Of a stretch of DNA of 64,000 nucleotides, positions 11,885 to 23,896 are shown piece after piece. Each line of letters begins with the position of its first letter. The stretch's first letter is position 1. The position numbers and the translations under genes were made by a program. The DNA comes from Tolypeutes matacus (Eukaryota > Chordata > Mammalia > Cingulata > Chlamyphoridae), in the NCBI GenBank assembly GCA_026826555.1, contig JAKSZT010053887.1, forward strand, positions 66,247,948-66,311,947. Reading direction: 5' to 3'. The notes beneath the pieces were generated by a model that was not told the origin of the DNA, did not search any database, and saw nothing but the letters and a program-made list of their open reading frames with translations.

Positions 11885-14800
11885 GTAAGAAGATGGTGGA
11901 GTGGGCAACTCTAGAATTCAATTATTCTACAAGGACTACTATTAAACATGTAGGAACTGTCCTAAACAACTATTATGAAACTCTGGGGGCCAGTGAAACA
12001 ATGTAGAGCATTCAGGGAAGGGGGGAGGAAGAGGCTGGTAAATTTTTGTAAAGGCCAGTAAACTGCTGTCTCCACATGTCTGTTACCAGCACCCATCTTC
12101 CACTTACAAAGTATGCTACTATGAGGTTTAGACCCTGGCTAGATCACTGGTGAGAGAAAGGGGCATAAAAACCCCCACCAATACCACAGGTGGATGGATA
12201 TAGGCAATTGCTGATCATGACTTTTGATTAGCAACTTTGGATCACTGGGGTCCAGCTCTGAGAGTGGCCATTGTTCCAATCCATCCTGGACAAAGGTTGT
12301 GGTAGAAGAGGCTTAAACATGCTACAGTTTCTCAGAGCTGTTGGGACAGTTAGTTGAAGGGATGCTGTATAGGCCAAAGAAACTCAGCTTTGGGGAGCTG
12401 TGGGAGAATTTCTTGGTACCCTGCTTGATCCCTTCCTTGGAGCACTTTGGAACCAGTATGCAACCCTTTTGAGAATTCTTGGCTCTGTTTCAGCTGGGAA
12501 AGACTGACTTGGGAAACTTCTTTTTGGTGTGCCCATCTCTGAGAATCTTTTTTCAAGGCAAAAAGAGCTTGAGAGAACTGAAGAAGTTCATGAAATCAAA
12601 GAAATAGAGAATCTGGTACAAAGGCTTGCTGGCTTCAAAAAACCCAGGAAAGGGAGCATTCTCTATTGGGAAACAGAAGACACAACCAAATTCATGTAAC
12701 AAGAGAACTCCAAAACAGCTTATTAACAAAACCCTAGGAAAGAGGGTCAGAAGGGGAGCAAAATTATTCCTTATGTATTCATCTTGGACAGACCACCATC
12801 TTCATAGGAGGCCTGAAGCTAAAGAAAATGCCTGTCTTATCACCAGACATATCAGGACTCCAAAAACATTGAATCAAAGAAAAATGTTGTCCAAGATCAG
12901 GTAGGAGATTTTACTCCTAGACTCACTAGTTCAGACCCCTCCCCCTCATTTGGTACCCATGCAGCTTGGGTGTAACACATAGGCAGCATGGCCTAGGCCC
13001 CTTCTGTTATGAGTTGGACTAGAGAGCAACTTACAGCAGTGAGTTAGAACCCCATACATGTCCAGATAAAGGAACCCAAATCAGCAGAGATCTAAGGCAG
13101 AACACAAGTTGCAGAAGAGTGCTATATACAAAGGGTGCCACAGAGGGGAAAAAAAAGAGAGACCACAGCAAGAACTTGTGGCAAGAGGTGTGCACACTCA
13201 ATCCACTCTCTGCTGGAATATCTAAATGAAAAATAGTCCTTTCTGGACTGACCAAGCTGTCTGGGTCCCCAGGGTGGGATACCCTAATTGGGAAGAAAAT
13301 GCAGGAGGAAAAGCATCACAGAAATAAAAGGGGTGGGGGAGCACTGAGTTGCTGTATGATAGAATGGGTCCCAAAACTGAAAAGTATGGAAAAGTGGGCA
13401 TTGAAAGAAGGAGAAAATTTAAACAAATCAAAGGAACAGGGGAGAAGTTATGGCTCAGTCAAGGGAACAAATTAAAACTTCATAGGAGACTCAGAATTTG
13501 GAACAACTAATCAAACATGTTCAAACAAATCTTCTAAATCAATTTAAGGAGAGGAAGGAAAATTGGAATAAAGAGCTAAAGATATTAGGAAGACAATGTG
13601 CAAGCATAAAGAAGAATTTGACAAAAATTATGGGGATGAAAGGCACAGTAGTAGAGATTAAAAATAAATGAGAGGGAGCAGATGTGTCTCAGGAGGTTGA
13701 GTACCTGCTGACCACATGGGACATTCTGGGTTCAATCCCTGATTCCTTCTAAAAACAAAAACAAACAAAAAAATCCAGCAACATACAAATGAAAAAACCA
13801 ACTCAGGGGAGCCGATATGGCTCAGTCGTTGAGATCTGGCTTCCCAGGGTACAAAGTCCAGGGTTCAATCCCCAGCCCCAGTACCTCAAAAAAAGAAGAA
13901 GAATAAATGAGGCATACAAGTACAGATTTGAACAGGCAGAAGAAACCATGGATGTGAAAAAACAGTGATATGATAAATTTAAATTACTGAAAGAAATAAA
14001 AACTACCAGCCAAAAATTATTTATCTGGAAAAGCCATTCTTCAAAAATGAAAGACAAACAGAAACTGAGAGAGGTCATCAAGAAAAGACCTGCCTTACAA
14101 GAATAACTAAAGGGAGATTGGCAGATTGAAATGAAAAGACAGGGCAGAATGATTTGGAGTAGTGTGAAAAAATGAAGATCTTCAGTAAGGGTAACTAAAG
14201 CAGTATATGCAAATCCATTTGTACTGTATCTTCAATACACAACTCTACTTTTTAATTCCTGTAAAATTCAGAATGCAATCGAACAAGCAAATGGTCCTGG
14301 AAAAACTGGATTTCCATTTGCAAAAAAGGAGGACACCTACCTCACATCATTTTAAAAAATCAGCACTAAATATAAAAGCTAAAATCATCAAACTCCTAGA
14401 AGAAAATATGGGATGCATCTTCAGGACCTTGTGTTAGGTAATGGTTTCTTATACTTTATACCCAAAGCACATGCAACAAAAGAAAAATAGTTAAATGGGA
14501 CCTTACCAAGATTAAAAATTTTTGTGCCTCAAAGGACCTTATCATGAATGTAGAAAAACAACTACACAATGGGAGAAAATATTTGGAAACCACATATCCA
14601 ATAAAGGATTAATATCTAGTATGCATAAACAAATCCTTCAACTTAACAATAAAAAGACAAACAACCCAATTAAAAAATGGGCAAAAGATATGAACAGACA
14701 ACTCTCCAAAGGAGATGTCCAAATGGCCAGCAAATACATGAAAAGATGCTCAAAATCACTAGCCATCAGAGGAATGCAAATCAAAACGACAATGAGATAT

Positions 14801-15905
14801 AATTTCCCACCCACTTGAATAGGTAATATTAAAAACAAACAAACAAAAAACAGAAAATTACCTGTGTTGGGAGAGGATGTGGAGAAATAGATAAATTCAT
14901 TCTTTAGTGTGACAATATAAAATGATGTAGCTGCAGTGGAAGACAATTTGGCAGTTTCTCAGAAAGCTAAATATAGAATTACCATATGACACAATCCCTC
15001 TAGTAGGTATATACCCAAAATAATTGAAAGCAGTTACTAAAGCAAACATTTGCACACTGATATTCATAGTAGCATTATTCAAAATTGCCAAAAATGTAAA
15101 CAACACAAGTGTCCATCAACTGATGAATGGATAAATATAATGTGGTGTATAAATACAATGGATTATTTAAAATGGAATGAATTTCTGGTTCATGTAACAA
15201 CATGGATAAACCTTGAAGATGTTAGGTTAAGTGAAATAAACCAGACACAAAAGGACAAATATTATATGATCTCACTTATATGAACTAATTATAAGGAGAA
15301 AATTAATAGCATTAGAATCTAGAATACAGGTTACCAGGCATAGATTTTGGTTAGAGAATGCGGAATTGATGCTTAATTTGTAAAGATTTTCTATTTAGGT
15401 TGATTATAAAGTTTTGAAAATGGATGGTAGTGACGGTAGCACATTTTTGTGAGTGTAATTAACAGCACTGAATTATATGTGTAGATTTGGTCAAAGGGGA
15501 AGTGTTACATCATATATATGTTACTAGAATAAAATTTTAAGATAAAACATAGTAAAACATAGAACCCTATTGTTAATGATGGTTAACAAATTTTTATAAC
15601 AAGTAAAGTTATAAAAATGTCCTATCATGAATTATAACAAATATACCACCCTAATACAAAGTGTTAATAATACTTTGGTATATTGAAAAAAATACACCCT
15701 ATTGTAAACTGTGGGCTATAGTTAGTAGTATATAGTAGTATATTCTTTCATCAATTGTAATAAAAGTCCCACACCAATGCAAAGTGTTAATAATAAGGGA
15801 GTGAGGTATATGGGAATTCTGTATTTTTACATGATTTCTCTGCAAACCTACAATTTCTCTAATTAAAAAATTAAATACAAATAAATACAAAACAAATATA
15901 TTAAA
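11885..15905 (+). mobile_element. L1 element lacking most of ORF2
   Basis: It begins with an L1 5' end (gtaagaagatggtggagtgg) and a 5' UTR of about 1.5 kb. Decayed ORF1 follows; its C-terminal region lies at about 13910-14130. A short linker leads to a join near 14287, where sequence jumps into the C-terminal part of ORF2 (14290-14940). Recognisable there is the [23 protein letters not shown] segment near 14660. An L1 3' UTR runs to an A-rich tail at about 15870-15905. The endonuclease and reverse transcriptase are absent. A two-headed SINE interrupts ORF1 at 13673-13901. It may be a HAL1-like non-autonomous product, a simple internal deletion, or two abutting copies. No complete TSD was found. 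Confidence 0.65.
13673..13901 (+). mobile_element. Two-headed tRNA-derived SINE inside L1 ORF1
   Basis: Two tRNA-like SINE heads lie in direct order: 13673-13772 (B-box ggttcaatccc at 13729-13739, A-rich tail) and about 13806-13901 (same B-box at 13862-13872, A-rich tail). A roughly 33-bp spacer (about 13773-13805) separates them. One 10-bp direct repeat, aataaatgag, flanks the whole block (13663-13672 and 13902-13911). The L1 ORF1 sequence is continuous when the block is removed. This suggests a single integration of a dimer, or a tail-in-tail event whose inner TSD is unseen. Confidence 0.75.
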
Positions 15906-16333
15906 TCTAATTTTTAAAAACCTAAGGGAGTTTGTTACTACTATACCTGTTATACAAGCAATGCTAAAAGGAGTTCTTCAGACTGAAAGGTAAGGACTCT
16001 TGGCATTGATTCAAAGTGGCATAAAGAAATAAAGACTTCTGGTAGTTAACCATTTGAGTAATTATAAATGCCAGTATTAACGTATTATTTCATTTGGTAT
16101 GTAACTCCACTTCTTACTTCCTATAAATGCTTAAATAAAAATGCATAAAATGTAGTGATAAATCTACTGTTTTAGGTATACAATATGCAAATATATAAGT
16201 GGTAACAAGTATAAAAAAGTGGGGGAAAAGAGCAATGTGGGAAAAATATATGTAGGCTATTGAAGAAAAGTTGGTAACAAATCAAATATGATTGTTATAT
16301 AGGTAGGAATCTATATTTTAACCTCATGGTAAC

Positions 16334-16941
16334 TGTGGCAGTTTGACATTATTTACGAATTCCAAAAAGAGATATTGATTATGTTTGTAAACTGGTCTGT
16401 TCCTCTGGGTATGATACCTTTGACTGTATTAAATTAAAAAACTTTTCCTTTTCTTTATTACATTAATACTGGGGTTTGATTAGACCATGTGAGTCAGGTG
16501 TGGCCCAGGGTTGAGTCTCTGTCCCCTTGGTGGGCTATATAAAAAGCAGTCACTCAAGGAGAACACAGGAGAAGAACACAGAAGAAGAGAGATGGCTCCA
16601 TAGACACAGCAAAGGACCCAGCAAGAGAGATGAGCCATTTTCCTGATGGGTGTTCATCTGAAGAGAACAGAGCAACTAAGCCCTATGCTAGCCTATATCT
16701 GAGCTACAGAGAAGAAGCTGGGCCCATGGAGCCTTAAGAGGAAAGAGGAAGGCTGAACCTTAGCAGACATTGACCACCATCTTGCTTCAACACATTTTGG
16801 TGAGGAAGTACCTCTTATGGTACCTTGAGTTGGACTCTTTAGGCCTTGTAACTGTAAGCTTCTACCCCAAATAAATACTCTTTATAAAAACCAACAGATT
16901 TCTGGTACTTTGCATCAGCACCCCTTTAGCTGACTAATACA
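16334..16941 (+). mobile_element. Solo LTR, MaLR-like, with 5-bp TSD
   Basis: A 608-bp element beginning TGTGGCAG and ending CTAATACA is flanked by gtaac on both sides (16329-16333 and 16942-16946). That is the 5-bp duplication expected for ERVL/MaLR-type LTRs. A TATA-like 'tatataaaaa' is at 16536-16545 and AATAAA is at 16870-16875. The 3' end ('ctggtactttgcatcagc...gactaata') resembles the ends of MaLR LTRs. No internal viral genes remain, so it is a solo LTR. The family name is not determined. Confidence 0.8.
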
Positions 16942-17100
16942 GTAACCATAAGGAAAATATATGAAAACATATCCAGATAGAAAAGAGAAGGCAGTCAATG
17001 TATATGATACACAAAATATAAAGTAAATATAAAAGTAGGCGGTAACAGAAGATTTGAGGGTTAAAAAGTTGTAAGACTTACAAAGCCTAAATAGCAAAAT

Positions 17101-19565
17101 GGCAGAAGAAAGTCCTGCACTATCAGTAGTGACATTAAATGTAAATGGGAAAAAAATGTAAATGGATTGAACTCTCCAGACAAAAGTTAGAGATTGGCTG
17201 AATGGATTATAAAAGCATGAACTAACTACATGCTGTCTGCACGACTCTTGCCTTACATTCAAATATACAAATAGATTGAAAGTGAAAAGATGGAAAAATA
17301 TATATACCATGCAAGTAGTAACAAAAAAAGAGCTAAGATATCTACACTAATATAAGAAAAAGTAGACTTTAAGTAAAAAAACATTATGAGAGACAAAGAC
17401 AGTCATTATATATTGATAAAGGGGTCAATTCAAGAAGAAAATACAGCAATTATAAATATGCACCTAACAGAAGAACCCCTAAATATATGAAGCAAATATT
17501 GACAGATTTGAATGATGAAATAGTTGGTTCTACTTCTTTAATATACCACTTTCACTAATGAAGAGAACATTTAGTCAGAAGATCAATAAGGAAATAGAAG
17601 ACATGAATGATACTCTTTACCAACTAGTACCAACTGTCATGCATAGGACAATTCATTGAAGAAAAAACAGAATACACATTTTTTTCTAGTGAACTTAGAT
17701 AATTCTCCAGGATAGACTATATGATAGATCAAAAAATAGTTCTTAATAAATTCAAAATATTGAAATCACACAATATATCTTCTCTGACCACATTGGAAGG
17801 AAGTTAGAAATCAATAACAGTGGGAGAAATGGAAAATTCACAAATATGTGGAAATCAAACAAAATATCCTTATACAACCAATGGGTTGAAGAGAAAATCA
17901 ACAGGGAAATTATGAAATATCTTGAAGTGAATGAAAATGTAAATACAATATATCTAAACTTTTTGGATGCAGCAAAGACAGTGCTGACAGGCATATTTAT
18001 ATGCCTAAATAATTACATTGAAAACCAGAAAGACTTCAAATCACAGACCTAATCTCAAAGCTGGAGAAACTAGAAAAAGAATAGCAAATTAAGACCAAAA
18101 TGAGCAGAAGGAAATAACAAAGGTTAGAATGGAGATAATGAAATAGAGAACAACAATACAACAAAAACAATAAAAACAATAAAGAGACTTAACCAAACCA
18201 AAAGTTGGTTCTTTGAAAATATCATTAAATTTGACAAACCTTTAGCTATATTTATGAAGATAAAAAGATAGAGGATACAAATAATGAAAATCAGAAATGA
18301 AAAGGGGGCATTACTACGTACCCCACTGAAATAAAAATGATTCTAAGAAGATACTATATGGAACCATATGCCAATAATTTAGATAACCTAGAGGAAATGG
18401 ACAAATTTCTAGAAACACAGAAACTACCTAAACTGACTCAAGAAGAAATAGAAGATCTCAACAAACCAATTACTAGTAAAAAGATTGAACCAGTAATCAA
18501 AAAATTCCTGACAAAGAAAAGTCCAGAAACCAGAGGGCTTCACAGGGGAATTCTAACAAACTTTCCAAAAACATTTAACACAAATTCCGCTCAAACTCTT
18601 CCAAAAATTGAAGACAGGGAAACACTACCTAATTCATTCTAGGAGACTAACATCACCCTATACCAAAGGCAGATAAAGATATCACAAGAAAAGAAAATGA
18701 AGACCAATATCTCTTATGAATACAGATGCAGAAATCCTCATGAAAATACTAACAAAACAAATCCAACTGCACATTAAGAAAATTATACATCATTATCAAG
18801 TGGGATTTATACATGGTATGCAAGGGTGGTTCAACATAACAAAATCAATTAATGTCACACAGCACATTAACAGAAAGAATGAAAAAAAAAAAAACACATG
18901 TTCATCTCAATTGATGCAGAAATGGCATTTGACAAAATACAGCTTCCCTTCTTGAATAAAAAAAATTTAAAACAATAAGATAGAAGGAAATGTCCTCAAA
19001 ATGATAAGGGAAATGTAGTAAAAGCCCAGAGCTAATATCCTACTTGATTGTGAAAGATTGAAAGCTTTCCCAGAAACAAGACAAATATGCACACTGGCAT
19101 CACCACTGGTATTCCATATTGTACTGGGTGTTCTTCCCAGAGCAATTAGGAAATAAAAAGAAATAAAAGACATCTACATTGGAAAGGAAGAAGTAAAATT
19201 TTCTTTATTTGTAAATGACATGATCGTATATACAAAAAACCCTGAAAAAATGTACAACAAAGCTCCTAGAGTTAATAAACGAATTCAGCAAAATGGCAAA
19301 GTACAAGATCAGCACCCTAAAATCAGGAGTATTTCTATACACAAGCAAGAAACAATTGGAAGAACAAATTTAAGGAAAAACTTCCATTTTACAATAGCAA
19401 CTAAAATACCCAAATATCTAGGAATAAATCTAACCAAAGATGTAAAGGACTTGTATACAGAAAACAACTAATTGAAGAAGACCTAAATAAAACTGAAGGA
19501 CATTCCATATTCATGGATTAGAAGAATAAATATTGTTCAGATGTCAATCTTACTCAAAGCAATTT
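17101..19565 (+). pseudogene. Broken L1 ORF2 (endonuclease to reverse transcriptase)
   Basis: In intact L1s, ORF2 encodes an endonuclease and a reverse transcriptase that nick and copy at target sites. This copy starts at 17101 (atggcagaagaaagtcctgc) with the endonuclease region, which has a small duplication near 17145. It passes the region before RT at 18337-18642 (...LNKPITSKKIEPVIKKF...) and reaches the RT core. The catalytic FADD motif is FVND (19208-19219): one of the two key aspartates is lost. Many stops and frameshifts are present. The rest of ORF2 is separated by the reverse L1 and continues after 21349. Confidence 0.75.
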
Positions 19566-21337
19566 TTTTCTTTATCAAAGATGCTGTGGGTTTATAGAAA
19601 AATCATGCATAAAATACAGGATTCCTACATACCACACTATAATTTAGGACTTGCATTGGTGTGGAATATTTGTTACAACTGATGATAGCACATTTTAATA
19701 ATTATTAAATTATTAACTATATTACATGGTTCAACTTAGGCTTCACTGTGTAGTGGATTTCTATGGATTGTTATTTTAAAATTTTTTATTCTGTTACCAC
19801 ATATACATTCTAACATTTCCCCCTTTTAATCACATTTTAATATACATTTCAGTGCTGTTACTTACATTCACAATGTGCTGCCATCACCACCATCGATTAC
19901 CCAAACATTTCTACCATTCCAAATTGGAACCCTGTACTTTTAAAGCCTTAACTTCCCATTCCCTAGCCCTAACTTATCCCCTGGTAACCTTATTCTAGAT
20001 TCTGACTCTTTGAATTTGTTCATTCTCATAATTTCAAATCAATGAGATCACACAATATTTGTGCTTTTGTTTCTGGCTTAGTTCACTTAAATGGTGGCTT
20101 GAAGCTATATGTACTACCGAAAAACTTGTTTTTAGAGTGAATCCATTCCTGTGGGTGTGAACTCAATGTACATGGGATTATTTGATGAGCCTGTTTCATT
20201 TAAAGTGTTACCCCCTTATTTGGGATGGGCCTTAATTCTCTTGCTGGAGTCCTTTATAAACAGGAAGAATACAGACATGTTTAGAGAAAACCATGAATGC
20301 TTGAAGGTAAGGTCAACAACGCCCAGAAGAGAATGGAGAGATCAGCAGATGCCACCGTGTGGCTTGCCAAGTGGCAGAGGAGTCAAGAATTACCAGCAGC
20401 CAGTCGTTGGGAAGAAAGCAGCACCTTGATGATGCCTTGACTCAGACATTTTCCTGGACTTTAACTGTAAGCTAATGAATTCTCATTGATAAATCAATAC
20501 ATTTCATGTTATCTGCTTTCAGAAACCTCACAAAATAAAACAAGGTATATACCTAGTACTGGAATTGCCAGGTCATATGGTAGTTCTATACTTAGTTTTC
20601 TGAGGAACTGCAAAACAGTCTTGCACAGTGACTGTACCATTTTACATGGCCACCAACAATGACTGAGTATTCCTATTATTCTGCATCCTCTTTAATACTT
20701 GTTACTATTTTAAAATACCATCCATTCTAATGAGTGTGAAATATTATCTCATGGTTTTTATTTGCATTTACCAGATGGCTACTATTGTTGAGCATATCTT
20801 CATGTGCTTTTAGGCCATTTATATATCTTGTTCGCCCATCTTTTAATTGAGTTATTTTTCTTTTTGTTGTTAATTTCAAGGTTGTCTTATATATTCTTTA
20901 TATTAAACTTTTATCAGATATATGATTTCCAAATATTTTCTCCCATTTTGGAGGTTATCGTTTTATTTTCATGTTAAAGTCCTTTGAGGCACAAATGTTT
21001 TTAATTTTCATGAGGTCCCATTTATCTATTTTTCTTTTGTTCCTTGCTCTTTGGGTGTAAATTCTAAGCAACCATTGCATAGCACAGGGCCCAAAAGATG
21101 CTTCCTTATATTTTCTGATAGAAGTTTGATATTTCTGGCCTTATATTCAGAGCTTTGATTTGGTTTTGAGTTAATTTTTGTATAAGATGTGAAGTAGGGG
21201 TCATCCTTCTGTTTTTTGTTTTGTTTTGTTTTGGTTTGGTTTGTTTTTTTTGCAAGTGGAAATCTAGTTTTCCCAGCACTCTTTGTTGAATAGTCTACTC
21301 ATTCCAAATTGAGTGGTTTTAGGCCCTTTGTCAAAAC
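19566..21337 (-). mobile_element. 5'-truncated L1 inserted in reverse into L1 ORF2
   Basis: Antisense L1 3' UTR (19570-19900) is followed by the antisense C-terminal part of ORF2, up to about 21335. An 11-bp direct repeat, caaagcaattt, flanks it exactly (19555-19565 and 21338-21348). The host ORF2 reads through the junction when the insert is removed. The 3' end has only a short T-rich tail on the plus strand. An LTR-like element lies inside it (20110-20542). Confidence 0.85.
20110..20542 (+). mobile_element. LTR of the same family as 62943-63418
   Basis: The stretch 'ttcctgtgggtgtgaactca', then 'gatgagcctgtttcatttaaag', then 'ttaattctcttgctggagtc' and the ending 'tgctttcagaaacctcac...aaaataaaaca' line up in order with the minus strand of 62943-63418. 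It starts at a TG (20110) and ends in CA (20542), but no TSD is seen. Host L1 sequence between the two sides is incomplete: roughly 200 bp or more of the expected L1 3' region is missing. The borders are therefore less sure than for the other LTRs. Confidence 0.65.
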
Positions 21338-22315
21338 CAAAGCAATTTATAGATTCAACACAATACCAATCAAAATTCCAACAACCTTCTTTGCAGATAT
21401 AGAATAGCCAATTATCAAATTTATATGGAAGGGTAAGGGGCCCCAAATAGCCAAAGGCACCTTGAAATTGAATAATGTATGTGGAGGACTCATTCTTCCT
21501 GATCTTAAATCTTATTACAAAGCCACAGTAATCTAAATAACAGTAGATTGACACAAGGACAGAAATATAGACCATGCAATCCAATTGAGAGCTCAGAAAT
21601 CAACCCTCACATTTATGGCCAACTATTTTTTTACATCATGTTGCATGAAGTAAGTGAGACACAAAAGGAAAAATATGTGTCATCTCAGTTGAATGAACTA
21701 ATAGAATAAGCAAACTCATAAGCTCAGAATCTAGATTGTAGGTTACCAGAGGACAGGTGTAGGGAAAGGAAATGAAATTAAGGCTTAAAATGTTCCTATT
21801 TTGAATGATAGAAATGTTTTGGTAATGGATAGTGGTGCTGGTAGCACTAGAGTGTGAATGTAATTAACAGTACTGAAATATAAATACAGGTGTGTTTAAA
21901 AGGGGAAATGTTAGGTTGTATATATAGTAATAGAATAAAAAAAAATCATGGAACTGCACTACACAGTGAACCCTAAATTAAACAATGGACCCTGGTTAAT
22001 GTACAATTATGTAAATATACTTTAATCAATTGTAACAAATATTCCACAACAATGCAAGGTGTTAATAATAGAGTGGTATTTAGGAATCCTTATTTTATGC
22101 CTGATTGTTCTATAAACTTATAACTACTCTAATAATGAAAAAAAAAACACACACAAATGCATTTAGCATAGGTAGTATGTATATTCTAAATCATAGTTAT
22201 AACCTTTATCAATAAACTCATAATAGTAAGTGTTGAGTTGAGGCTATGGAGTATTTTGGTTGAATTAAACAACATAGTAAGTATTGTATGTTTAAATCTT
22301 AGCTATTACTGTAAA

Positions 22316-22386
22316 GAGAGAGAGTTGGAGTGAGGGGGTTAGAGAGGGAGAAGAAGGGGAGAGAAAGAAAGAGAGGGAGAGCCTCT
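22316..22386 (+). repeat. GA-rich low-complexity run
   Basis: Imperfect gagagag/gggag purine tract on the plus strand. Confidence 0.9.
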
Positions 22387-22460
22387 CCTTTCCCTCATAC
22401 CCAGTGTATTTTTGTTTGAGGAGAAAAGAAAAGGTATAAAGAATTGTGAGTTTATTTAGA

Positions 22461-22513
22461 TAAGACTCCCATGGGTCTCATAATCGCTGTAGATGACAAC
22501 AATTCAGCAAATT
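22461..22513 (+). repeat. ~50-bp segment shared with 9810-9860
   Basis: Second copy of the short segment described at 9810. It is in the same orientation and the flanks do not align. Confidence 0.6.
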
Positions 22514-23896
22514 ATTTAATTTTGGACTAACCTATCCACTTTTTAAACTTTTCATAGCTTATTTCAGTTAACTTGCCCCTTTAAATGATTACTCTTCTAA
22601 TAATTAAAAATTGAAATATTTTTCTAGCCATACTTTAGTCCTCCTTTGGAATATCTTTTGCTTCTTTTGCTTTATTTGAGATAGTGTAGAAAAATGCAAC
22701 TATGTTTCCTATCATTTTTCACTGTCTAATGTAAGAATTTTCTTTGACTAAAACATTTCTTATGTGACTTTCTAATGAAAAAATTTTCTATTTCCTGAAA
22801 TTTATGGCTTGCTATTAAAAATATGCTGTATTTTTCTTTCAAATTTTCACATAAAATAAACTGAATATTAAGGTGAGTTTCTTATGTTTCTTTAATCAAA
22901 TTGAATAAATAAACTTTTTCATTATTATTTCACTCATAAACAGACTTCATTTATTCCCTTAAATCAATGTGTGTTTAGAGCTTAATATTTAGTAAAAGAG
23001 TTCTCAAGCAATTGAGTTGTGATAAGCAGATTATTTAAAAAGGCTAAAATTAAGGCCTGTGATGAACTATTAAAAATATATACTTATGAAACTTACAGAC
23101 TAATATACAAAATGTCTCAATTATTGTTTAAACTAACATATAATGATTTACTCTCTTTTTATATTTTACCAAGGAAGAGCTGAAATAAATGATTATAGAA
23201 TTCTTTAGCTTAGTTCTCAAGAAACTGGATAGAAAATAGTTTGACTATCATATATATAATAGCACAGTTGGTTTCTGTGTTGTAGTGATAACTTTTTCTG
23301 TGAAATGAAATAATTAAATACCTCATTGCTTTTATAAACTAATTTTATCTTGATTTAAACATGGAATTTTGCAGCATCATAAAACAAATTAGCTTATGAC
23401 AACTTAGAGTTTATGACTTCTATAAGGAAATTAATATACCTTGTCTGTCATATTGTTTCTTTCCATTATAAATTCCCATGAGAAACTGAGGAAAGAAGTG
23501 CCATGTTTAGTTACGCCCTACTCCCAAGGAGTGTTTTAAGTGTGGCATTGCTAGATTGTGGCAACAGCACTTCAGTTATATTTATGCTTTTATTTAAGGT
23601 TCTCAATAGATAATCTAATAACTAATATTTTAAAATTGGTTTCCTCTTTCAGTATCACTTAGCATTGACTTGTACCCATTCACAGACCAACCTACATCAA
23701 TATAGTGAAAGAGAATAATCAAGTAAACATGCCTGTTCCATCTTTCAATTTTCATGATGTGAATAAGGTAAGTAAAAACTAATTAAATATTTTATAAACA
23801 TAATATAATCCTGTTTTATAAAGATTTATTGCTTAAACAGAAACATTAAGACTATTCCAACCACTTTTTCTACAATTCTAATTCAATTGTTTTTCT

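Larger units (their letters stand above)
15925..22150 (+). mobile_element. 5'-truncated L1, disrupted by later insertions
   Basis: It starts within the C-terminal end of ORF1 ('gcaatgctaaaaggagttcttcag' near 15960). It then carries the ORF1-ORF2 linker, ORF2 from about 17101, and an L1 3' UTR ending in a poly-A at 22137-22150. ORF2 is split by a reverse L1 (19566-21337) and resumes at 21349 with matching sequence. The linker is split by a solo LTR (16334-16941). The element is dead, with many stops and frameshifts. It abuts the A-rich tail of the preceding L1, which may have been its target. Confidence 0.75.
22151..23887. other. AT-rich unique sequence, no gene seen
   Basis: Apart from a GA-rich run and the segment shared with 9810, nothing is recognisable. 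No open frame is supported. Confidence 0.6.

Noticed and set aside
16334..16941. Intact endogenous retrovirus
   Set aside because: Only single LTRs are present; no gag, pol or env coding sequence was found next to any LTR in the window.
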